Positions 46,290 to 58,700 of a DNA stretch of 64,000 bases are shown here, one piece after another; position 1 is the first letter of the stretch, and each line of letters begins with the position of its first letter. Source of the DNA: Ulva prolifera (taxonomy: Eukaryota; Chlorophyta; Ulvophyceae; Ulvales; Ulvaceae); the NCBI GenBank assembly GCA_023078555.1, contig CM041197.1:4547810-4611809 (forward strand). The letters are read 5' to 3'. The translations under genes and the position numbers were made by a program. The notes beneath the pieces are model-generated. The model saw only the letters and a program-made list of their open reading frames with translations. It was not told the origin of the DNA and ran no database searches.

Positions 46290-49090
46290 ATATATTGAGG
46301 TATCAAGGGTTTTAGAAGTTGAAGAGGCTGGTATATTTTTTGGGTGTTTGATCTACAGGCCTCTTTCTGGAGCCTATAAATACACATGTACTGTCTAACA
46401 GCTTCGGACTATACTTGTAACGCTCTTCTCCCTTTTGTTCCAGCCCTCTGAACCGTCCCTCTGAGCCTAACTGCTCCATTTTACATATCAGTGAGGATCA
46501 TGCATCTAGGCTCGATGAGTGACCCTTGCTGCAGATTGCAAGAAGGCTACAGCTTCTGCGACGTGCTCTGGGGAGGTTCCAAAAAGTGCACATAATCGCC
46601 AGTCGACCAGATGCAAGTGCCTCGCACAATTCATGTATCGCACTTAAAACTAGCGCACGTGTCAATGGGAAACAGTGAGCTCATGCCGCGACCGAAAACT
46701 TCTCAGGACCTGAACTACACACTATATGAGCACAAATGCATCGGTCTGGCTGGCCCTCAACATCACATCCACGTTGACTTGCACAGATATCTCATCATCA
46801 TATGGCCGCAAAGCCCTTTCCAAGCAATGGCCGTCCAAGCAAATCCCTCCCAAATTAAACTGCGCTTGGCCTCAGGTAGCTGTGCATACTGTTGCAGCAT
46901 TGCTGGGCAAGAGCTCGCCGACATTTCCAGCTAATACTCAAAGCACATACGTCACGTCGGGAAGTGACCTGTAAATCTCCACTGGCTCCTACAGCCTCTG
47001 AAGAGATGATCTCGCCACCGCTGGCCACCGAAGATGGTCGCACGGACTGAAAACAGAACAGCCACCTGTCTGAACCATCAGCTTTCACAGGGAGCACCTC
47101 TCCAGCGCTCAACCATGCAGATCCGGCTGCAGCGCAGGCTTTCCGGCCAAAAAACGGCTGCCGTCAAAGCAATCGGTCAGCAGAACGCGGCAGCAAGCAA
47201 ACAGCCTAGTAAGCATACTCGAGTTGAGCTCTGGCAACAGAGCTTGTAGGAAACACAACACTCACAAATTCGCTGTTAGCCCGTGACTCAACAATCCTCG
47301 GCCGCAATCGCCACCGGCGACGGCCCGTTGCGGTGACACACCGGTCCAAAGAGTGAACCTAGTTTCACAGCTGTCACCCTCTCACCGCGTCACCACAACC
47401 TCGACTAGAGCTAGAGCTAAAGTGGCTGCGGTGCACCTGCCGCACGAATGAAGTGCCGAGAGCACTCTCTGCCCTTGGTGGACCAACACACAGGTCCCGG
47501 GGGCCCTGATGGGGGCTCCCAGTACACAGTTGGGGGCTCCCAGTACACAGTTGGGGGCTCCCAGTACACAGTTGGGGGCTCCCAGTACCCAGTTGAGGAC
47601 TCCCGCATCACGCTGCGGAAGCAACAGTGGACGGGGCGGCCCCCGCGCGGCGTCGACGTATCAAAGCAGGTTCTCCATTGATCCCGACCCTCCGAATGCT
47701 GCCGTGCATAAAGCAACGACCCCCCCCCCCCCAGCTGGGATCCCTTGGTGGGCACCGGGGCACACGCGGAGCGCAGCAGCACGGCCTTGTGTGTCTCCGC
47801 CCCTCGGCCGTGCTGTGCTGTGTTGCATCACGCGCTCAGCACTTCCCCTTCCACCAGCAGTAGCTGCACACGGAGTACACGTGGTCAGGCTGCGCCAGCG
47901 ATGGTGCGTTGGCATAGACTTGTGTTGCGTTTTGGGGGCAGTGCGGGTGTGATGGGATGTCAATGTGGGGCTGCCTGCCTCCAGTGTTGTCCTAGCAACA
48001 CGCAGCTCAGAAATCGGACCAGTCGGGCGGCTGATGGTGTGTTTGCAGGAGGCTGAGCGCCTACGGTGAGCCCGCTCTTTCTGTAGCCTGTTCTGTAGCC
48101 CCAAGTAGCCACACTAAACATCCTGCAATGAACAGGTACAAAGGCTCAGGCCCTTGGCCCTGTGTTTTGTTTTTGTTTTTCCGTGGGTGCCTCGTGCTAG
48201 TCAAGAAACATTGTTTATTTACGTTGTTTAGCGTTTGTTTAGCAACAGAGGCAGGAGGCCGCGTGGAGCACGCCGCACTTGCAGCAGAGGCAGCGGCACG
48301 TGCAGTAGGCAGTAGGAGGGGGGGCAGACTCCCACAGCGACGAGAGCAGTGGGATGGGAGCCACGCAACGATAGGCAGCAATGGGCAAGCAGCCCGAGAA
48401 GAGTCATGCAGCCAGAAATTCAGCAGGAGGGGGAGAACGTGATATCAACAAGCAGGAGACTGGCAGCAGAAGAGGGAAGCGGAGGCATGGACATCAGAGG
48501 GAAGAGCATGCGCACGCAGTGTTTTCATGGCATCAGGTGGCTGAAGGCCCTACGGAATCCAGGTAAAGCCTGCTAGGTACAGCCTGATGTGCTCTTCACA
48601 CCATGACTGAGAGCTGAGACGCAGGCCTCCCGCTACTCATATGCATACTCATCCGCAGGGACTGGCCACAGGGCGCCTATCCATCCTCACGGCTGTGACT
48701 GATGCAGCTGACTGATGCAATGAGCACCCGTGGTGTGGTGGGTGCAGCAGTGTCCATGGTGGCAGCTCACATGGCAGCGCCATGCACGCATGTCCGCAGA
48801 TGGCAGATGACAGCCGACGGCTGTCGGCTGTCGGCTGTCGCTTCTGGGCTGCACAAGCTCGTACGCATGGCACACGCACCTCCTATCCTCCTGTCTTGGC
48901 ACCTCCCATCATCCTATCTATCCAGGCCTGCCACTCCTAAACGACACAAGCTCGCACGCATGGCGCGCTGGGAACAAGCACAAGTGTGCGCCGCTCACCA
49001 CGCTCTCGCCACGCACACCAGCGGCCGTATGAACACAGGGCACAGTACAGACGAATGCCGGACTCCCTGTGCTGTGCTGTGCTGTGCTGT
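46290..49090. other. Intergenic, no gene resolved
   Basis: Frames at 46611-46934, 47509-47952 and 48128-48442 lack domains and supportive splice sites. The block contains a 21-bp minisatellite, a C run near 47720 and a short CGGCTGT repeat at about 48822-48840. 3' exons of the secreted protein gene may lie near its right end. Confidence 0.45.
47510..47593 (+). repeat. 21-bp minisatellite, four copies
   Basis: The unit is TGGGGGCTCCCAGTACACAG plus T, repeated four times with one base change in the last copy. The unit length of 7 codons keeps several frames open on both strands, which explains the repetitive ORFs there. Confidence 0.95.
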
Positions 49091-49097
49091 GCTGTGT
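49069..49097. repeat. (CTGTG)n microsatellite
   Basis: Five to six units of CTGTG lie directly downstream, in gene sense, of an exon of the secreted protein gene. Confidence 0.85.
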
Positions 49098-49100
49098 CAC

Positions 49101-51056
49101 CAGTCCGATGCACCTCCAGCTGCTGCGCATTCCGCAGCACTCCGCAGCGCATGCCGTACGGCATCGGCACCAGCGTGACGCTGTCCGCGGTGCCCGCGCC
49201 GCGCCGAAGGGCCTCGCTGCAGAAGCACCCCCAGCCCCGACGGAGCCCCGACGGAGGCTGTGCCAGGATGGCCAGGGGGTCGGTGTGGGACACACCTGTA
49301 GCCACCATCGATGGGGTTGATGTTGGCGCGCAGCACGCGCGACACGAGGAAGTCGGCCGGGTCCTCGCGGTAGTGCTTACAGGCGGCCTCCGACTTGGCG
49401 TCGGTGGCATCGGCGCAGTACGACATCAGCGTGTCCCACGCCTCCTTGCACGCCTTCACTGCCAGTGGCACGATGCACTCCCTGCATCAGACACAGCCGC
49501 AGGTTAACACCGCACGCAGCGCGGACTGCGCACAGCTCGCCGTGCGCGGAGCCCTTGCGTGGCTGAGAGAGGCTGAGAGAGGTGGAGAGGCAACCACCAG
49601 GACTGCTCTGACCAGCACGAGGTGGCAGGGGGGCAGGGGGGTGTCTCGGAGTCTGTTGACCGTACTAAATTGAAGGGACATCTAGGCCAGTAATACATGG
49701 GGTTTAGGTCTAAAAATTCTAATCTTGTTGGAACTAGATTATATACAACAATTCTGAATATTCAGGTATGGTTTCTGGACGGGAGCTCTGAAACCGCAGC
49801 CATGCGACCGAACAGGCAGGGATGGCTCACTGGTGGTTCTGGTGAGCGATCTATCTCGCTACTTTATCTGACGCAATTGCCTAAACTGGTCTGGGGAGGG
49901 ACTGTCCGGCTTCGTGAGCCTGGGCTGCTGCATGATGGACGCCTGACACAGCGGGCCATGAAGAGCACCCGTGTCTGCTTCGAGACTGCCACAACGGAGA
50001 TGGTGGCAGATACGGAACTGAATGCAGATGAAAGAGGCATGTGCTGCGGGCTACTGCATTCGGTTTTTGGGAGTTTGGGGGCTCTGGACATAGGCTCTCT
50101 GCCAAGAGCCTTACAGATCCAAGTTTGGTGAGGCAAATCGACGATTCGTGGCCAGCAGGGATGGAGAACAAGAGGCAGCTGTACCTGTGACTATGGCAGT
50201 GAGAACATGTACTTTTTCTTGCTCCAAGACGCTGCCGCGGCGTGGCGCCCAGGCAGAGTGCAGGTGTTGCATGGGTGTGGTGCCACGGCTGTGGCACAGC
50301 ATGCACAGGTTCCGTGAGCTCATGGCACATGCCAAGGGTGATGCGTCATCAGAGGTCCGCACAGAGAGCGCTTTGGTATGAACAGGCCACAGGAACTCAA
50401 GCAACGCATCATGCAATCAGAGCTGGCGGCCACATACTTGGCGCAGCTGAAGTGGGGCGTACACGCAGCTGTCGGGGATGTCTGGCTTGCGTTCTTCGAC
50501 CTCCGCTTTCACTATCGCTGCAAAATCAATGTCATCGCCTTGAAGAGCGATGGTATCGAACTCGTCGGATGAAGCAACAAATGCAGGGGAGCTACGCCTG
50601 TTCGCCGATGACAAGAACTCGCCCAGCCATGCGTCAAATTCGGGCAGAGATGACACCCTGCAAGCCATAGAAATGCAAAAATAATGGCTGTGATGTGCCT
50701 GATGACTGTGGATACATCCTCAACACTGTGGCGCCCATACGGTGCTAACATGCGAGCTTGACTGTGCTTGCCAGTGGGCGCGGCGAGGCTCTGGGGCTGC
50801 AAACGCATATGGAATCCTCTTCGGTGCGAGGCTTCGTGAGACACTCTGTTGACCGATTCAGATCCTGCAGCGCGAGTGCGACAAGAGTGTGTGCGCAGGG
50901 CTGTCTCGACGTGAACGCAGACGTGTACTGGACGAGCGTTGGAGCGCACCATGGTTGGGCAGAATGCTCCTCCTCAGTACTGACAAGGCGGCTGTGGCAT
51001 CCAGCTGCAAGCAGTAGGGCTGCAAACGTCGATGCCGCTATCGCCTTCGGCGCCAT
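49101..51056 (-). CDS. Cys-rich secreted protein, partial model, not recognised
   Basis: Exon 1 (51056-50950) opens with a signal peptide, MAPKAIAASTFAALLLAAGC, and joins in phase (TG|G) to exon 2 (50657-50438), which reads SSLPEFDAWLGEFLSSANRR and is acidic. Two further exons have good splice sites and matching phase: 49481-49296 (ECIVPLAVKACKEAWDTLMS, then YCADATDAKSEAACKHYRED) and 49216-49101 (TADSVTLVPMPYGMRCGVLR). At least one exon is missing between exon 2 and 49481, because the phases do not match directly, and the 3' end beyond 49101 was not found. Joining all four into one gene is an inference. Paired cysteines fit a secretory-pathway protein. I do not recognise the family. Confidence 0.5.
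49697..50131 (+). CDS. Possible open frame opposite the secreted gene
   Basis: An open plus-strand frame of 144 codons reads RVCFETATTEMVADTELNAD and SLGALDIGSLPRALQIQ. A second frame from about 50110 reads RCCMGVVPRLWHSMHRF. Composition is more protein-like than the surroundings, but no domain, start context or splicing is convincing. It falls in the unresolved gap between exons of the minus-strand gene and may be an insertion with its own decayed gene. Confidence 0.2.
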   Translation: MGFRSKNSNLVGTRLYTTILNIQVWFLDGSSETAAMRPNRQGWLTGGSGERSISLLYLTQLPKLVWGGTVRLREPGLLHDGRLTQRAMKSTRVCFETATTEMVADTELNADERGMCCGLLHSVFGSLGALDIGSLPRALQIQVW

Positions 51057-51059
51057 TCC

Positions 51060-52570
51060 GGATTTACAGATATCGCGTGCGGTATCAAGTAGCAGGGCAA
51101 CAGAAGCTTCGTATCGACTGTTAACAGATATTCAGTGGTTCACCTTATGATACGTGTAGATAAAGTGCTGGCAGTCTGTAGGCGTCAGCTGGACGAGTAA
51201 CTGGTGACCGGCCACGTATCGGGCACACGCATTGAACGGTGCCGGGTGACGCGTCCTGGATTGCAGGGCATGGAAGGAGGCCAAGCCTCTACACAGCCAT
51301 TGGCACGCAAGGCTACAGTGTCGCTCGGGCTGCGTCAGAGCCTTGCCAGGTTCTAGGATTGCATACATTCCGTACTGGATGGTACATCGGCAGAAGTGCA
51401 CAGCCGTGACTCATCGTTGGCAATGCTGATCTGTCGCAAGAGGCGCTACGCATCGACACCACTGCTGCACGGACACCTGTGCATCCTCCGGTCCCGGAAG
51501 ATTCCACCGCGCCCAAGCTTACCCCGGCGAGCTGAAGCGGCCCTGTGCACAGGTGTGTAGCTGCTGGAGGCGGTGAAGCCGTTTGTTCGAGCGTGCACTC
51601 GGGCTGCGTCCATCAGCTGCCAAAATCGCGGTGAGATGTTGATCTGTCAGCAGCATAAAGTGACGTAAGAAGTAATGTGAGGCATCGAAGCCGTCGCTTA
51701 CGAATGCATGAGTCGCATGCTTGCAAGGCAGCCGACACAGTGCAGTTATCATCGAGCCTCCGCCGTGGCTGACGCGTCATGACGAGGGCTGTGTTCCCAT
51801 GCGGTGCTGCCTGCTTGTCCGACGCCGTCCTTGTAACACAGTGTGGTGTATGCTGACGAGCCTTCCGACGCACAGCGAGACGCGAACAGTGCAGACGGGA
51901 TGGCCACTCGGCGCTAACACGGTGCACATATGTGATGGCAATGTATCCCAGAGCACCGCGGAAAGGGCGAGCCACCGGTAAACAGGTACACCAACAGCAG
52001 TGGCGCCGTGAGGAAGTGTTGGATCGGCAGGCCCAAGCACATACACAACTTCCATACGTTGGTGTCCAATATCTGGATGGTAGCCCTGACAATGCTGCGA
52101 GGCGCCCCAACACCTCCTTGGGGCGTGCATAGCTTGCCGCAGGAATCTTGCCGCCGGATCCCAGCGACGCGCGTGAGACCTCCAGGGCCATAGCCTGTGC
52201 GCGGATCACACGGCATGCAGCTGCACCCTCTGGCTATCTAAACCCTGGCCCCCAACAGGACTGCGCCTTGCGCGCACTACAGTATGCACCTGCGTCAAAT
52301 AGTCAACGGCATAGCATAGCGTAGGCCCCGCACGTGAGTGTGCAAGTGTGGCGCGCATGTGCGGTGCCTGTCAAGCCCTGCTACACTCCGTTGCCATGCA
52401 TGTACATGCCCTCAGGCTCTGCCGACCGTTGCCGGCAGCGGCCACCCCGTCTCGAAAGAACCCAGCCATGGCTACGCCTCTGGCCAGATTTGCCGTCCGC
52501 AGCAACGTGCCAGGGCCCCCACAGCCGCATAAGCGCTGCTACGTAATATGTCGCACGTCTCAGACACAAG
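51060..52570. other. Intergenic, no gene recognised
   Basis: It contains a TTACAAGGACA-family end at about 51790-51840 (CGTCCTTGTAACACA) and a GGATGGTAGCCCTGACAATG block at about 52074 related to those in the reductase introns. The 198-codon minus-strand frame at 51613-52209 has no recognisable domain. Confidence 0.5.
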
Positions 52571-52578
52571 GTCGTGCG

Positions 52579-55320
52579 TCACCACTCACATGACAGCGGC
52601 AGCGCCTGCGTGTGCACGACCATCCCCCCCGCCCGCACCGCGTCCACGTCCGCGGCGCCCGCGAGCGCAAACGCCAGCCCCGTCTCGCGGCGCAGCATGC
52701 GCAGTGCGTGCAGCACGCCCGCCTCCCCGCCCTCCGCGAGCGCGTAGAGCACCGGCCGCCCGACCCCGACCGCGCTCGCGCCGAGAGCAAGCGCCTTGAG
52801 AACGTCTGTGCCCCGCCGCACGCCGCCGTCGAGCAGCACCGGCACGGGCCGCGCGGCCACTGCACGCTCCCGCCGCCGCCGCGCCGCCCGCAGCAGCCAC
52901 CGCTCCGCAGCCACGCTGCCGTAGTACAGCGCGCCAGCGTGCAACCCGGCCGACACGGTCGCGAGGTTGAGCCCCTGGATCGGCACAAACATCTCGGCGA
53001 GCTTGTTGCGGACACTGGCGAACGGCAGCTCGTGCGCGCGCCAGCCGCTGCTGACGAGGACGGCCGCGAGCGCCGGCACGCTGCGTGCTGCGCGGAGGCC
53101 GCGGAGGAGCCACGCCGGCGCGAACCGGACGTGCCGGGTCGCCTCGAGCTGCGCGGCGAGCTGCACGGCGGACACGACGTCGAGGGGGGCCGCCGCGTGG
53201 TCGAGCTGGCGGCCGCCGTGGTTCGAGACGATGATGCCGGCTGCACCGTAGCGCACCGCGAGCCGCGCGTCCTCCGGGTGGATGATGCCCTGCGTGCACC
53301 TGAGCGGTCTGGAGACTTGGTGACATGCATGTACGTCATGCATGTGTGGGGTACATGTGACCAGAAGCACCTCACCCATGTGGCTCAAGGTGGCACGCCA
53401 GGAGGGCGGAGTGCGACTGCATTGTGGCGACGTGGCTGTTCAGCACGGGGAAGCACTCTGCTGGCGCGCTCGGCTTGCATACAACTGGAGACCATTGAAT
53501 GGGACTGATTGCAGTGCCGCAGCAGACACAGCTGTTTTTAACAGGTGCGGCGCTGGTCGAGACCCACATACTGAGAGGTCACTCGCTCCATTGCACAAAG
53601 TTGGCGGAGCCAACAGCCGCAGTAAGTGTGGCACCGGCGCGATGCCAGTCAGGCCAGAGACTCTCAGGCAGTGACCAGAGAACACCAGGCCCGCACCTTG
53701 ACAACGATCGGCAGCACCGTGATCGACCGCAGCCACTCGATGAACTCCCACGTCAGCGACGCATCGATGTCAGACGTGAACAGCGACGCCAGCGCCGACC
53801 CGGCCGCCGGCGGCGCCTCATCGCCGCTCTGCGGCGCCCCGGCGCCGCCCTCCGGCGGCTCCCCGCCGCCCGCGTCCATCGCCGTCGTGCCCCCGGGGAT
53901 GTGGTGCGTGTTGCCGAGGGAGAGGCCCGGCGGCAGGCGGAAGCGGTTGCGCTCATCGGACTCGCGGTTGCCGATGAACGGCGCATCGACGGTGACAACG
54001 AGCGCGCGGAAGCCGAGGCGCTCCGCGGTCGACACCAGCGACTGCACGACCGCGCGGTTCCTGCAGCCGGCGACAGCTGTGTATGGCAGCCAGCTACTGC
54101 ACGAGGAGCCTCGGGGTTGCAAATTCTATGAACTGGGAAACGGACGCTCAGGGAAGGAGCTCTAGACGGCTCTGTTTCAGCCACTTTGAGCCATCGGCAA
54201 GGAGACGGCCGCCGGTGCCACATCGGCCCGGTACGTATCGTGAGACACACTCGCTACAGCGTTTTTCTGTAGCTTGTTTGTCTTGTCACATCAGGTGCGC
54301 GGCCGTCCGGGGGGGAGGCGGCGGGGGGGGGGGGGGGGGGGGGGCGCACTTGAAGACGTAGAGCTGGAACCAGAGGTGGTCTGCGCCGGCAGCGGCCGCG
54401 ATGGCTTCGATGCTGAGGTTGGACATCGTTGAAACGATCATTGTGCAGCCAGCGGCCTTGCACGCCCGGGACACGGCAGCCTCGCCATCGGGGTGCGCCA
54501 TTTGCTGCATCGCCATCGGGGACACCAGCACCGGCATGCTCATCTCGCAGCCTGCACGACATGAGAGAGCAGTGGGTCAGCGTTGCCTTCCCACGGACGA
54601 CTGGCTCATCGCTTGAGATGGCATGGTGGCAGATGACAGCCTGAACATGAGTCACCACCCGTTCAGTGTTAGTGAAATTCTGCATGGGCGATAAATAGAT
54701 CACGTCTCTGATTATGCTTGGGATGTGGATGGTATCAGCATTGCTATCTAGCAACAGCGCGCTTTTGACCATTGGAAGTGGTGGAACGTGCTTTTGCTCA
54801 GCACTGCTACAAAAAAAATAGGACTCCCTGGTAGCCATGCAAATATCCTGACAGAGCGCGCGCCAGGAAGGATGAACACTCTCAGAGCTGACACGTCGTG
54901 CAGGCGTGTTGTCATGTGTTGTGCATTCAGGCGGAAGAGGTGGTCAATAGAGCACGTGCTCTTCCTGTGCACTTGCTGCAGCGCACCGAACAGATTCGTT
55001 GAAGGTCGCACATCAGAGACATCCCGCAGCATGCGAGGAAGAAGCTTGTATCTGGTAAACGCATCCCGATTGTCTTTCACTGAGATCTGGCCATCTGATC
55101 CATTCGCGTAGTAGTCAAGGACCATGCGCGACAGAGTCTGAGATTCGAGCGCATTGTGCTCGAGCTGAGACAAATTAGCAGCGCTGAGCTCAAACAAATC
55201 GTCTTCTTCGTCGGCCTCTATAGCTTTTGCCGACTGCATGTTCGTGCCGAGACTGTCTTTGCGATCATACGCTTCCTCATCTCCTATACTTGTGTCCATA
55301 CAAGAAATGTCGATGCGCAT
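52579..55320 (-). CDS. FMN-dependent 2-hydroxyacid oxidase (glycolate/lactate oxidase family)
   Basis: Oxidises an L-2-hydroxyacid to the 2-oxoacid with FMN; in most members oxygen is reduced to H2O2. Exons 55320-54987, 54551-54350, 54060-53697 and 53289-52579 join in phases 1, 2 and 0 and give 536 aa against roughly 360-390 usual. An acidic N-terminal stretch precedes SRMVLDYYANGSDGQ, the family opening with the active-site Tyr. Next come SPMAMQQMAHPDGE, FQLYVFK|NRAVVQSLV, VTVDAPFIGNRE and LPIVVKGIIHPEDA. The active-site His and Arg are in SNHGGRQLD, and the phosphate-binding DGGVRRGTDVLKALALGA is intact. About 100 extra residues lie between those two motifs. There is no peroxisomal SKL-type tail; the end may instead be a donor (CAT|GTGAGT) to an unseen exon. 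ATG 55299 is an alternative start. Substrate is not determinable. Confidence 0.88.
54311..54344. repeat. Poly-G tract beside the exon 2 donor of the oxidase
   Basis: Mostly G for about 34 bases on the plus strand, starting four bases past the donor AA|GTGCGC. The transcript would have a C run right after the splice site, as in reductase copies A and B. Confidence 0.9.
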
Positions 55321-55712
55321 GAACCTTCACCACCGCGTACACAGTGGAATGTGCACACCTATAGTAGCTAATGTGCACCCAGTTTGCAGTTGAGATGCCG
55401 AAGGCCTTCAGCAAGGCACAAGTCAAATGCATGAGGGTCTACTCAGTTGCGGTCAGACTGGCGACCGCACACGTAACAGAAACACACGTCAGTCCAAGGT
55501 CGGTTCTATGCTGTGATAGTTCGAGTCTCGTATCATTTTTTCTCAGTCCGCTTGCCATATAATGTTTGCCCGAAAGGTCATGTGCCGTGCTGCAAAAACG
55601 CTGCCGATGTGACACGCAGAAGTACATCCCGCACACGATAATCACCCAGCGTCACGTCTGTAACAAATTATGTAAGATGACGCCTAGATAGTTTGGTGCG
55701 TGGGCTGCACCG
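55321..55712. promoter_or_regulatory. Shared intergenic region between divergent oxidase and Sec3 genes
   Basis: The two predicted start codons are 392 bases apart and point away from each other, so both promoters and 5' UTRs should be here unless 5' exons are missing. No TATA box at a usual distance is evident. This is a positional inference only. Confidence 0.4.
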
Positions 55713-58700
55713 ATGGTAGGCATCTCGTCAGTGTGGGACGTGGTGCCCGACGATGGGGACCTGTATAGGGAGGTCTTTCAGGAGCACTTTGGGAATACCA
55801 ATCTTCAGGTTATTGCAGTCTTTAAGGTGAGCATTTTGCCTGATTCCTCATCGCGACTGCGGCCTGCTGTTGCCATGCAGTGGAGTGTTGCAGCCAACGC
55901 AAGAGGTAAATTCTGCGTAAACATGCTTCGAACGAGTGAAACCGTGGTATATGCTATGTCTCCTCTTATGTGGCTAAATGACTCGTGCAGACGCTGAAAG
56001 TTGATGGCCCGGACAAGCCAGTGGTCTCAGCGTCGGACACTAAGCCCACTGGCAGAGGGAGAACGTCCATCAATCCCGACCTTTCAGCAGCTGCTTGTGA
56101 AAGCTTGCGCATTCTGGTGATCACAGTTGACAAAACGATCGCGCCACCAAAATCGAAGCCTGCATTGCATGTGCGCTGTTAAACTGCTGGTACTGCTCAA
56201 CTCTGCCCGGCTTGTACCTGACACGCTCACGAAACGTGATGAACATATCATCGTGGGTCAACCAGTGTGGGCTGATTGTTGAAGCACTGGCAAGCTTTGC
56301 GTCCACTGGTGAGCAGTCTCCCAGCGACAAGGGAGCACCGATGAGCGTGCGCATGCTCTCCTATGACAGCAAACTCGGACAGCACAACTCACAAGGTCAG
56401 AGATATGAATCTACAGTGAGCATCTGCACTGTGGTGTATGAGCTAGACCAGGTCTGCTGGTGTGCATGCACCGGCCACCTGCACGTCCTCGTCCATCATG
56501 CTCCAGCATCACCTGCGAGGGGTCATATCCGGCATGATGCAGTCACATGTGCAGAAGTTCGGGATATCCTTCACAACTGGGCAGCTGATGTACCATCGGC
56601 GGGGCAACCCGCTCAGCCTCAGTGTCCTCAAGTCAATCCACTTAGTTGACCCTTCCGCCTCAACTGCAAGCAAAACAGCACCTGCCAACTCAGTTCTGGG
56701 CGCAGCTACAACCACAAACGTCCTCGCAGCAGTCTGGGCTGCCAAACCAAGGACCAAGGTTGTGCCAGACAAGCTGCCAGAGGGCTTTGTGCAACCGACT
56801 GGCACCACAACACCCTTCCACTACGCCTTTTCTACCGGATCGCAGCGCATCGCATGCGCCTGCTGCCTCTTCTGCGTAGCGCGCTCGTTCGCTGGTGCGT
56901 CACACGCACTGCTGTGCTATACAGCATCTGTCCGTGCCACAGCTGCAGTTCGCATTCACGGATCCACTTAATCACAGGGCCAGAGATCAGAGCAGTGGCT
57001 CACTGGCACCGCCTGCAGCGATCAGATCATGGTTTGCACAGCACTGTAGCTCTCTCCCTTGAGACCCGGCCGAGTTCATGCACGCGGCATGCGCCTCATC
57101 ATGCCAGGTGATGCTACTCACAGGTCCTAGAGCTGCCTGACTCACACGCCTGCTTAAACATACATTGTCATGAGCGCCCGCAAGCCCCAGACACGATGCG
57201 CAGCCATGGCCTTTGCATTGTGTCATGTCCAGTCCACACGGGCACCACAGCAACTGTTGCCAGTATACCTTGACGCACGTGGGGAGCAGTCCATCCCGGC
57301 GTCATCGCGACACCTGTGAAGGGCAGTGCAATGTGTTCATGTGCTGTGCTCCGCAATGAGTTGCTAGTAAGAAGTGTGACACCGGGCACCACAGCAGTCA
57401 GAGGGCTCCTCATTTGTGGGAGGCCACTTGTGGCATGTCATGCCAGCTCAACCTCGACACGGCTGCGCAGGCCACCGCCCGGCGCTGTTCGGCCTGGACC
57501 GCAGCCTGATAAACGCATGGGCCGCGCGCACGGCTGCGGAGCGCCCCTCCAACGTCGTGCCGTCGGCGCTCGAGCGCCTCGCCTTTGGCGGCACCGCCGC
57601 CGGTGGCGCAGACGGCACGGAGTGGGCGGTGCTGTCGGAGCGCGACGAGGCACATCTCACCGGCCTCCTGGAGCTGATCAACCAGACCGGAGACCTCGAG
57701 GTGTGCGTCCGCCTGTTAATAAGACTCTCCGGTCTCGCTGAATATGGACGAGGACGCAGATAGCATCATGGATCTCGGAAGCTCGGCGCCAGACACACCG
57801 CCTCAGGCACCGCAGAGGCCGCCTATTTCCCTGCTGGCCAGCCTCTGTTTTCTCACCCCTGAATCCCCGTGTGGACTGCATGTCAGCTCGTGCGAATCTG
57901 CTTCAGGAGGCAGTGCTATCGTAGTTTGAACGGCAGAAGCAATGCTGCCGTGTGAAGCCTGCCACACCTCCCACTGCATGTGCGAGCTGGCTGTCAACTA
58001 AGCTCAATTCCCCAGCTCTCTGGCAGCAGCATGGGGTGGAGGGCCATGCGCGAAGGCCACGGCCGGCGTGTCCTGACTACCCGCGCTGAACCTGCATGGC
58101 CATATTCACACAGCACGTCCAGGCGCGAGCGCACCCCTTGACGAGACGACCTGCTCCGACCTGCAGCTGTGATAGTCCATCCCAGCAGCAGCTATCGCTG
58201 TTCGCTGCCATCGCTGCGGGCATGCACCTGCTCCCAGCTCTCCCGGGTGTTGCTGGAGCGCATGCCCCCCCCCCCCCCCCCCCCCCCCCCAAAAGCGGTG
58301 CTCTGCGTACAGGTGGGTGCGCTGCGGGACCGCTTGGAGGCTGAGCACACCGCGCACGAGGCGGCCAACGTGCAGGCCATCCTCGGCAGCGCCGCCGCGG
58401 TGCCGCGCGTCATCTCGGCGATCGCCGCCGGCACGGAGCGCATCGCCGACCTCGCGCTGACGCTCGACATGTTTGACGGCAAGCTCGTCAGCATGCGCGA
58501 CGACATCGGCAGCATCGAGGCGCGCAACAACTCCCTCGAGACGCAGGCGCGCAGCCTCGAGCGCCTGCGCGCATCTGTGACGGAGCTCCTCCACACCCTC
58601 TCGGTGCGGGCCGCGCTGCTGCTGTGCATGCTGTGCGGCGAGCTGCTGGTGCAGTCGCGGATGTGGCTGTGTTTTGCTGTGTTGCAGGGCCGCGGTGTTG

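Noticed and set aside
52560..53375. Arg/Ser-rich 271-codon frame overlapping the oxidase
   Set aside because: It is an out-of-frame shadow of oxidase exon 4.
58077..58292. Gly-rich minus-strand frame
   Set aside because: It is an artefact of the poly-C tract in a Sec3 intron.
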